From a virus, in IMG/VR virus record IMGVR_UViG_3300045973_000193, positions 1 to 20,523 of that record: a DNA stretch of 20,523 nucleotides. The stretch is one strand, 5' to 3'. Made by a program: the position numbers and the translations under genes. Numbering within the stretch: position 1 is the stretch's first letter; each line of letters opens with the position of its first letter. Shown in pieces: positions 14,204 to 20,523 of this stretch. The notes beneath the pieces were generated by a model. The model saw nothing but the letters and a program-made list of their open reading frames with translations, was not told the origin of the DNA and searched no databases.

Positions 14204-15418
14204 ATGGGATTCATGGATGGCTTGGCCTCTGGAATGGCTGCTCGCGACCACTGGGACAGTAAAAAGCGCGATGAGGATCTTCGCTCCGGCTTAGCCGATG
14301 CAAGCAACAACACCCGGATCGAGCAGGACACGAAGCTCACCCAGAAGAACGATAGCCCGAACATGGTCTATGACGACCAGTCAGGGGAGATGATCCCAAA
14401 AGGTGGGTATGTCCCGGCCGACGATCGCGCTACGGAGCCAGGGCGATACGACGGGCTATCCGACGCACGAAAGGCAGAACAGCTGGCCGCCAACGAGCGC
14501 GGAGATGTTGCTCTTACCAAACCGGAATTCGACAGCAAGACAACCTACCGAGTACGTGGCAGCGAGTTCGCGGACAAGGCAGCCGCTGAGTCGGCACTCC
14601 CTGGCCTGCGTGACGCCGCCATCACGGATGTCTACCGCAGCAAAGGACTTGTTGATAAGGCGAGGGATTATGAGACAGGGGCAGTACAACTGGATTCGGC
14701 CAAGCTCTCCTTGAAAGGGGCTAGGCGAACTGACGAACTAGGTGAAGCAAACCAGGGAACCAACATGGCCCTGGCCAAGCATGCCTTTGAGATACTCCCC
14801 GCTAAGTTACATACCGACATGATTAACGGTCTTGTTTCGCGGGAAGAAGCGGCCCGGAAGATGGCGGGGGCCATCGGGCTGGTCGCGGAGTACAACCCTG
14901 AGCGGCTAAATGACATGGTCAGTAGCGGGGATATCCAGAAAATATCACCCTTCATGGCGAACGTGGCTGACGTGTCGCGGGAAGGTAATCATCTCGTCTT
15001 CAAGAATAAGGACGGGGGGATAGCTGCGAAGTACACAACCAAGAGCCTGCATGAGTACAGCCAAGGCGGGCCTGCACCAATGAAGATCCGGGACGTTGCG
15101 CCGGGTGCCAAGGTTATCGGTATCGACCCGAGGACCAGCAAATCGACGACCATCGCCGAGGGCACGCCAGACCCGACGAAGAATGATGCGAGACAGGATG
15201 ACGCTGTCGCCGTCATGACAAGGCTGCTGGATGCGAACAAGACAATGATGACCCACTTCGGTGGGGACGAGCAGAGCATTAGGCAGGATTCCGTGCTCGA
15301 ACACGCTAAGGATGTCGGTGAATTTAAGCGGAAGATGGGCAGGGCACCGACCCTCGAAGAGGCAGCAGTCCTTGCGGACGGTGCTTTCAAACGAGCAACA
15401 GCGCGATATAAAAAGTAG
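14204..15418 (+). CDS. Putative internal virion (ejection) protein
   Basis: A 404-residue protein with no recognised domain. The start MGFMDGLASGMAARDHW resembles the MGFFSDLFGGG start of the preceding protein, and GGAGG at 14191-14196 supports this ATG. The sequence is strongly hydrophilic and largely helical: charged helices at about residues 40-60, 85-120 and 145-215 (AKHAFEILPAKLHTDMINGLVSREEAARKMAGAIGLVAEYNPERLNDMV by its helical pattern). A beta-rich segment follows (NHLVFKNKDGGIAAKYTT, KVIGIDPRTSKSTTIAEG), and the C-terminal helical part ends LEEAAVLADGAFKRATARYKK. Its place between the S74 protein and the giant transglycosylase protein matches the middle protein of three-protein ejection sets such as T7 gp14-gp15-gp16. 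No homology to gp15 is claimed. Confidence 0.6.
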   Translation: MGFMDGLASGMAARDHWDSKKRDEDLRSGLADASNNTRIEQDTKLTQKNDSPNMVYDDQSGEMIPKGGYVPADDRATEPGRYDGLSDARKAEQLAANERGDVALTKPEFDSKTTYRVRGSEFADKAAAESALPGLRDAAITDVYRSKGLVDKARDYETGAVQLDSAKLSLKGARRTDELGEANQGTNMALAKHAFEILPAKLHTDMINGLVSREEAARKMAGAIGLVAEYNPERLNDMVSSGDIQKISPFMANVADVSREGNHLVFKNKDGGIAAKYTTKSLHEYSQGGPAPMKIRDVAPGAKVIGIDPRTSKSTTIAEGTPDPTKNDARQDDAVAVMTRLLDANKTMMTHFGGDEQSIRQDSVLEHAKDVGEFKRKMGRAPTLEEAAVLADGAFKRATARYKK

Positions 15419-15421
15419 TCC

Positions 15422-15434
15422 GATCTTGGTGCAG
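15422..15434 (+). promoter_or_regulatory. Shared 13-nt motif, copy 2, before the giant gene
   Basis: An exact copy of GATCTTGGTGCAG found at 13092-13104. It begins 4 bases after the stop of the preceding gene and lies just upstream of the strong hairpin at 15438-15467. Two exact 13-base matches, both in the same position of the only two real gaps in the ejection module, are unlikely by chance. Its role is unknown: promoter, RNA-processing site or protein/sRNA binding site. Confidence 0.45.
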
Positions 15435-15437
15435 GGC

Positions 15438-15467
15438 GATACTCCGGGGCACTAGCCCTGGAGTATC
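15438..15467 (+). promoter_or_regulatory. 13-bp-stem hairpin burying the SD of the giant gene
   Basis: GATACTCCGGGGC (15438-15450) pairs with GCCCTGGAGTATC (15455-15467) around an ACTA loop, with a single G-U pair in the stem. The 3' arm contains GGAG (15460-15463), 7 bases before the ATG at 15471 and the only good SD for that gene. Folded, the hairpin would hide the SD and end 3 bases before the start codon. No U tract follows, so it is not an intrinsic terminator. A translational switch is the simplest reading. Confidence 0.65.
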
Positions 15468-15470
15468 AAG

Positions 15471-18400
15471 ATGCCACTTACCTACGAAGATTCCGCCTAT
15501 TTATCCGCTAACGCGGAGGATGTAGATAAACAAAAGAGCAAGGTAGCTACCAACCTGGATGCCATCCTTGAATCGGAAGGCGCCGGCCACCTAAAGCCTG
15601 TTGTCCAAGCAATCTACGGCCAAGAATCCGGGTCTGGCAGCAACAGCTCGACCAGTACGGATGGCGCCCGAGGCGGCATGCAGATCATGCCCGGAACCTT
15701 CAAACGCCTAGCTCGCGACGGTGAGAGCATAGACAACCCAGACGACAACATAAGAGTGGGCGCTCGGCTGATTAAGCAGCTCGGCGACAAGTTCGGCAAC
15801 GACCCAGCCCGTATTGCGGCCGGTTATTTCTCAGGTGAAGGTAACGTCAGCCCATCCGGTGACCTAGCCTATAAGCAAGACCACGCAGACGGCAACGGTA
15901 AGCGCGTCTCCAGCTATGTGCAGGATGTACTCGGTCGGCTCATCCCGTCCGCCCAGGCTAACGATGGCCTGGAGGTGGCCCGCCAAATCGCAGCGGGGGG
16001 AACCAGCAACGATAAAGGCCTCGACTTGGCTCGGCAAATCGCCAGCGCGGGCATGCCCGCGCCGGTCGCTGAGGCACCCAAGGAAGAGAGCCTCGGCAGC
16101 CGCCTGCTTGCTGAGCTCAAGCGCGCCACCACCGGCGCAGTGCAGAATCCCGCGCAGCTGCCCCGCCCGGAAGGCATGACCGAGAAGACATTCACCGCAG
16201 GCGACCCGGATGCAGCTGCTGCGCCCGGTACCCTGCTGGATGGGTACCAAGCCGACCCCAATGCCCCATCAAAGAACGTCAGCGGCCTACGTGCCGACGC
16301 CGAATCAAAGTTCCGTAACCTGCTCAAGGATCTGCCGCCAGCCCGCCTGGCGAAACGAGCGGAAGAGGGTGGCCTGATGGGTCAGGTTGCCGGGAAGATG
16401 TTGGTTGAACAGCAGGAATACCAGGCCAAGGTACAAGCAGGGCTCACCCCGACAATGGCTGAGGATGCACAGGCCGGGCGCCTACCCAAGGGGAACGAGA
16501 CTGACTACCTCGGTGACCGTGGGAAGGAACTACTGGCAGGTACGTATGGCCTCGGCCAGGCGGGTGCGTGGATCGCCCAAGATCCGATTAAACGAACGCC
16601 GTTGATGGTTGCCGGCGCGGTAGATGCCTTGGCTAAGAAGTACGGAGAACTGTCGGGTGACCTAATGACACCGGATAAGCAAACACTCCTTCACTCGTAC
16701 CTGGTCGACTGGGCAAAACAATCTGGCACCGATCCGGACAGTTTTCTAGCTGTGCTTGAGCAGGCTTACCAGAAGAAAGCTCAGGAAGTTCGTGACACGC
16801 TATCTGACGGGACCAAACAAGGACGTAAAAACATCACGGACGCACAAGGTGCAACAGCAACGATCAAGGCGATCTTTGACAATCCGAACGGTTTTCTCTC
16901 AACGCTTACCGAGTCGATCCCTGGTACCTACGCCGGCATGGGTGCGGCCCGCGCCGTTGGTGCTGGTGCTGCCAAGTTCAGCATGGGCTCGGTAGAAGAA
17001 GCTGGGCAGAAGGCCTTGCTCGAAGCAACAAAGAATGGTTCGGTGTGGAGCCAAGGGGCTCGCTCAATTGTCAACGAGGCACGTACTGCCGCTGCCGAGA
17101 AGTCAATCATGGGACCAGCTACGGCCGCCGCAGTTGGTACCGAAGCCGCGCAGTCCCTCGGCCAAACCGGCTCAGATATAAAGCAGTCGGTGCTCAGCGC
17201 GCCGCTCAGCGATCTCGGGAAGTCTCCGGAGTTCCGGGCGCTGGTTGATGGCGGGATGCCGGTCGATCAAGCACGCCAAGTTTTCGCGGAGGTACTGTCC
17301 GATTCTTACGCGCCGATCGCCGGGGTGGGCACCTTGGCCGGCAGCATCGCGTCAGGCGGCGGCAAAGCGACTGCCGAAGCCGCGCTTGGCAAGGTCGGGA
17401 CACTGAAGGATCTCGGCCGTATCGCGCACAGCGAGGGCAAGGAAGAGCTCTACCAGGGGCCAGGTGAAGGCATAGCCAACGTGGAAGCGACTCGCCGCCG
17501 GGGCGGGAAGGCCGACTATGATTTCCTCGGTAACGGTATAAAGAACTATCTGAGCGGTGCGGTGATGGGCCTGGTTGGTGAAGGCGCCCCTAGCTATGCT
17601 GCGAACAAAGCTGGCCAGATCAAACAGGGTCCGGCAATCACCCCGAATCAGGAACAAGCACGTACTGCTCCGACCGCCACCGGCCAAACGCCACAACCGC
17701 GACAGCAGCCGGCTGATGTCGCAGACCCACTGGCCGACGCCCCGTTGACCAGCCCCATCGCAGATGAACTTTTACAACTGGAAGGACTTACCAATGAACA
17801 AGAAGCAGGCAATGGCACAGGCGGGACTGGCGACGGTCCTGGAGGATCAACGGGAACTCAAGAAGCTGGGCAGCAGGGCAGCGCTGGCCCGGCACGAGAA
17901 GAAGGAGTCGCCCAAGGAAATGAAGCGGGAGGGGGAACGCTCGCCGGCACACCGCTAGCCAACCATAACCAAGCCAGCCTGAATCTGCTCGCCGCTGCTC
18001 ACCCGGACCCTGTTGTTCGGGAGCAGGCAGCGGTCGCGCTGCAGACGCCGAAGATCGAGACGCAGACGGTACAGACCAAGAACGGTCCGGTACAATATGA
18101 CATCTCAGCCGACTTGAAAGGAACGCTAGATGACAAGATCATTCGAGGACTACAACGCAATGATGGCCAACGAATCACCCTCGCCACGCCGCAAGCACTT
18201 CAGTCCTTCCTCACTAGAACCGGCCCCGTCTCCTCCGAACAGTTCGCCGAACTCGTCCGCGCAATCAGCGGACGCGAAACCGTCGTCGTTGGTAACGCCG
18301 GATTCGCCGGCGCCGTTGTCAAGTCAGACACCCAGCACGTCTTCCTGAGCCAAGAGCAGACTGGGCTGGCACTGGCCCAGACTGCTTTCCATGAAGTACA

Positions 18401-20523
18401 TCATGCGCTGGTCACCGACCACCCCGACCTTGCCCGGTTCTGGGGCGATGCGGTCGATATGCACCTGGATACCAGCGACACGGGCCTGTTGCATTTCCTG
18501 GCAACGACGTATGGCGACAGCCACTTCCAACTGAAGCTGATCAACGCCCGGCGCGCGGCCGGCGAGTCAGCCACCGAGATCCTCGACGATCTGCTCACCA
18601 CCCATGCCCGCGCCGCGCGCTATGAAGCAGAAGGCCACGGTACCCGCCGCGACTGGGCACATGAAGAGATGCGGTCCGACGCACTGGGCGATGCTGCCAA
18701 CCGTGATGGCGTGGTCCGCAAGGCACTGGACTACATGGCCAAGGTCGACATCGGCGTGGTCAAGCAGTTTGCCCAGTTCGTGCAGGGTATCCTGAAGAAG
18801 ATGGACGCCGCCTTCGGCAAGGGAAGCAACACCGATGCAGAGGTTCGCGCTCGCCTGGAAGCCCTGAACGCCGCCGCTTCCGAAGTGCTGGGCAAGTATG
18901 CTAGCCGCACCCAGAACCAGAAGCGTATGCAGTCGGCCACCGTGCCCGAGCTGCTGCTGATCCAGAAGTCGCACCCGGATGACGTGGTCCGCGACATGGC
19001 CGGGGCTCGTCTGAAGGAGGTCGAGAAGGAAGCCGCCTACACACAGAAGGAGCAGCAGAAGGCGGACGAGAAAGCCAAGTTTGCACAGGGTCAGAAAGAC
19101 AATAAGGTCGAGCAAGCCGAGGCTGAAGCCAAAGCGGCCGGTACCGACGACGGTACGCCGACGGCCATGCAGACCGCCCTGGCTGCCGCTAAAGCGAAGG
19201 CACGGGAGCGTGTCGCCAAGGACATGGCCAAGGCTGCAGCAACCGCTGAGCTCCGGAAGAAGATCCAGGACCGGGCGACCAAGCGCGCCGAGGAAAGCGC
19301 CAAGGTCCGGAAGGCGACACTCGACGACAACGAGGTCGGGATGTTCGCACCGAAACGCAAGGTGGGTGAGAAGCCGGGTGAGTCGACGCTGAAGACCGAG
19401 CTCGAAGGGGAGAAGGTCAAGGCCTTCGGTTTCGACGTGAGCCGAGGCACGATCGCCGGGGCACCCGGCTTTGCTCATTCCGTTGCCGACATCAAGAAGC
19501 AGATCAAGATGGCCGCAGATGACGCGATGTCCGACCGCGCCCACCCCGAGGATGCGGTGTGGTACCGGGAAGCCGGCCGTGCCATCCGTGAGTATTCTCA
19601 TGGGGATCTGGCCCTGCAGGAGAAGCTAGTCCGCTTGGTGGCCAAGGGGTCCCAAGCCTCCGGTGTCGATTCAAACGTGACCAGCGTGATCAAGGCTGCG
19701 TACCAGATTGCCAAGGGCGAGACGCCTGCCGTTGGCCGCTACCCGAACAAGTTTCGGGAGGGCTTCGCCCACTTGATGGACACCCCCGTCTTCGACAACA
19801 GCATGACCGGTATCGACAGCAAGCTGCAGAACTTCTACCGCAACCTGCATGACGAGGCCTTCCAGAAGAACGAATGGCCGAATGCAGCGGTTATTGACCG
19901 GCACGCCATCGGCTACCTCTGGAATAACAAGGCAAAGACGACCGTTGATTCGGATGCCCAGTACGCCTATGCCGAGACGATCATGCAGAAGGCAGCAGCG
20001 GAGTACAACAAGCGCAACGGAACCAAGCTAAAACCCCGCGATATGCAAGCCCTCCTGTGGGGCTGGTGGAAACGGATGGACGCAGCGGCCGAAGCGGAAG
20101 CAAGCGGCGAGGAGTACAAGGCTACCGGCACCGCATGGAATTACCCTGAGTTCTTCGAGCGCGCCACCGCGAACGTGACCGCCGAGGTGCTGCCTTCGAC
20201 CCAAGTATCCCAGCTTGACCTGAAGCTGTCTTCCGCTGACAAGTTGAAATTCCAGAAGGAAGCGCTCGACCTTATATACAACGAGGACGGCTTGAACGAG
20301 CTGGCCAAGCGTAGCGGCCTGGTGCTCTACACCGAGCAGGAGAGCACGGGCGGCTACGACAACAAGATCAACCCGAACCATGTTACCGGTGCCATCTCCC
20401 CGAAGATCGCCAAGGAGTCTGGGTCGGGAGAGCCGTACCACCGTTACACCTATGACGCCATCGACCGCTACGCCCTGGCCTGGCAGTACATCTACAAGCA
20501 GGACGGTGTGCCTTGGTTCCGCG
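15471..20523 (+). CDS. Giant polyvalent internal/ejection protein: lytic transglycosylase, HExxH metallopeptidase and C-terminal conserved phage domain (3' truncated)
   Basis: Open from ATG 15471 to the window end, at least 1684 residues without a stop. Residues 40-130 are a soluble lytic transglycosylase domain: catalytic E52 in GQESG, GGMQIMPGTF at 68-77 and AAGYFSGEGNV at 116-126. It would cut peptidoglycan for DNA entry. Two LARQIA-type repeats follow (about 169-174 and 184-190). Residues 480-705 hold Gly/Ala-rich helices (GTYAGMGAARAVGAGAAKF, NGIKNYLSGAVMGLVGEG), possibly membrane-inserting. A Gly/Gln/Pro-rich linker spans about 715-825. A metallopeptidase has HEVHH at 974-978 and EEMRSDALGD at 1065-1074, as in polyvalent phage proteins. 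A coiled coil covers about 1175-1300. Residues 1360-1520 form another conserved domain (SQ, GRYP, IDRHA). The GGAG SD is inside a hairpin. It is probably packaged and ejected as the third internal protein. Confidence 0.85.
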   Translation, partial: MPLTYEDSAYLSANAEDVDKQKSKVATNLDAILESEGAGHLKPVVQAIYGQESGSGSNSSTSTDGARGGMQIMPGTFKRLARDGESIDNPDDNIRVGARLIKQLGDKFGNDPARIAAGYFSGEGNVSPSGDLAYKQDHADGNGKRVSSYVQDVLGRLIPSAQANDGLEVARQIAAGGTSNDKGLDLARQIASAGMPAPVAEAPKEESLGSRLLAELKRATTGAVQNPAQLPRPEGMTEKTFTAGDPDAAAAPGTLLDGYQADPNAPSKNVSGLRADAESKFRNLLKDLPPARLAKRAEEGGLMGQVAGKMLVEQQEYQAKVQAGLTPTMAEDAQAGRLPKGNETDYLGDRGKELLAGTYGLGQAGAWIAQDPIKRTPLMVAGAVDALAKKYGELSGDLMTPDKQTLLHSYLVDWAKQSGTDPDSFLAVLEQAYQKKAQEVRDTLSDGTKQGRKNITDAQGATATIKAIFDNPNGFLSTLTESIPGTYAGMGAARAVGAGAAKFSMGSVEEAGQKALLEATKNGSVWSQGARSIVNEARTAAAEKSIMGPATAAAVGTEAAQSLGQTGSDIKQSVLSAPLSDLGKSPEFRALVDGGMPVDQARQVFAEVLSDSYAPIAGVGTLAGSIASGGGKATAEAALGKVGTLKDLGRIAHSEGKEELYQGPGEGIANVEATRRRGGKADYDFLGNGIKNYLSGAVMGLVGEGAPSYAANKAGQIKQGPAITPNQEQARTAPTATGQTPQPRQQPADVADPLADAPLTSPIADELLQLEGLTNEQEAGNGTGGTGDGPGGSTGTQEAGQQGSAGPAREEGVAQGNEAGGGTLAGTPLANHNQASLNLLAAAHPDPVVREQAAVALQTPKIETQTVQTKNGPVQYDISADLKGTLDDKIIRGLQRNDGQRITLATPQALQSFLTRTGPVSSEQFAELVRAISGRETVVVGNAGFAGAVVKSDTQHVFLSQEQTGLALAQTAFHEVHHALVTDHPDLARFWGDAVDMHLDTSDTGLLHFLATTYGDSHFQLKLINARRAAGESATEILDDLLTTHARAARYEAEGHGTRRDWAHEEMRSDALGDAANRDGVVRKALDYMAKVDIGVVKQFAQFVQGILKKMDAAFGKGSNTDAEVRARLEALNAAASEVLGKYASRTQNQKRMQSATVPELLLIQKSHPDDVVRDMAGARLKEVEKEAAYTQKEQQKADEKAKFAQGQKDNKVEQAEAEAKAAGTDDGTPTAMQTALAAAKAKARERVAKDMAKAAATAELRKKIQDRATKRAEESAKVRKATLDDNEVGMFAPKRKVGEKPGESTLKTELEGEKVKAFGFDVSRGTIAGAPGFAHSVADIKKQIKMAADDAMSDRAHPEDAVWYREAGRAIREYSHGDLALQEKLVRLVAKGSQASGVDSNVTSVIKAAYQIAKGETPAVGRYPNKFREGFAHLMDTPVFDNSMTGIDSKLQNFYRNLHDEAFQKNEWPNAAVIDRHAIGYLWNNKAKTTVDSDAQYAYAETIMQKAAAEYNKRNGTKLKPRDMQALLWGWWKRMDAAAEAEASGEEYKATGTAWNYPEFFERATANVTAEVLPSTQVSQLDLKLSSADKLKFQKEALDLIYNEDGLNELAKRSGLVLYTEQESTGGYDNKINPNHVTGAISPKIAKESGSGEPYHRYTYDAIDRYALAWQYIYKQDGVPWFR

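Noticed and set aside
18567-19601. 344-codon open frame on the minus strand
   Set aside because: It lies wholly inside the giant plus-strand gene, in a GC-rich coiled-coil region where the opposite strand is naturally stop-poor. The leucine/glycine-rich translation has no recognisable domain, and the plus frame shows clear motifs.
1-20523. Host-type sigma70 promoters, tRNA genes, attachment sites and origins
   Set aside because: No convincing -35/-10 pair was found in the few short gaps, and no tRNA cloverleaf, integrase or iteron cluster was recognised.

Overview
The window is a contiguous late (virion structure) module of a tailed double-stranded DNA bacteriophage or prophage. All supported genes lie on the plus strand. 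They are packed with 1-8 nt overlaps (ATGA, TAATG, TGATG) or short gaps, and no intergenic stretch exceeds about 60 bases. Base composition is moderately GC-rich and Shine-Dalgarno (SD) sites are of the AGGAG type, which suits a proteobacterial host; the host genus cannot be read from this sequence. The gene set (a major capsid protein resembling the P22/N4 gp56-type family, short adaptor proteins, no tape-measure gene, and internal/ejection-type proteins ending in a giant transglycosylase protein) points to a short-tailed, podovirus-like virion. The largest fibre protein, however, resembles lambda-J-type fibres of siphoviruses.

Layout. Bases 1-3775 are the head module: the 3' end of a probable scaffolding gene, the major capsid gene, a probable capsid decoration protein, a small acidic protein and two head-tail adaptor-type proteins. 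Perfect hairpins follow both the capsid gene and the probable decoration gene. Bases 3788-13085 form the tail/fibre module. It holds a small tail/fibre-family protein, a 422-residue protein built of about eighteen 20-residue repeats, a fibre-tail adaptor-like protein, two fibre/spike-type proteins, a small fibre-assembly-like protein, a nozzle/hub candidate and a 1174-residue J-like fibre. Bases 13143-20523 form the internal virion/ejection module. It has a protein ending in a peptidase S74 self-cleaving chaperone domain, a 404-residue helical protein, and an open-ended giant protein of at least 1684 residues. The giant protein carries an N-terminal lytic transglycosylase, glycine/alanine-rich helical segments, an HExxH metallopeptidase, a coiled coil and a conserved C-terminal phage domain.

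Likely cooperation (inference). The scaffold and capsid proteins build the head, which is decorated and closed by the adaptors. The nozzle candidate and fibres attach to the head-tail complex. The last three proteins are probably packaged and ejected with the DNA to cross the cell wall and act inside the host. The most unusual features are the polyvalent giant protein, a 13-bp stem hairpin that buries its SD, a 13-nt motif shared by the two gaps of the ejection module, and the 20-residue-repeat protein. No tRNA, CRISPR array, insertion sequence, integrase or attachment site was recognised.
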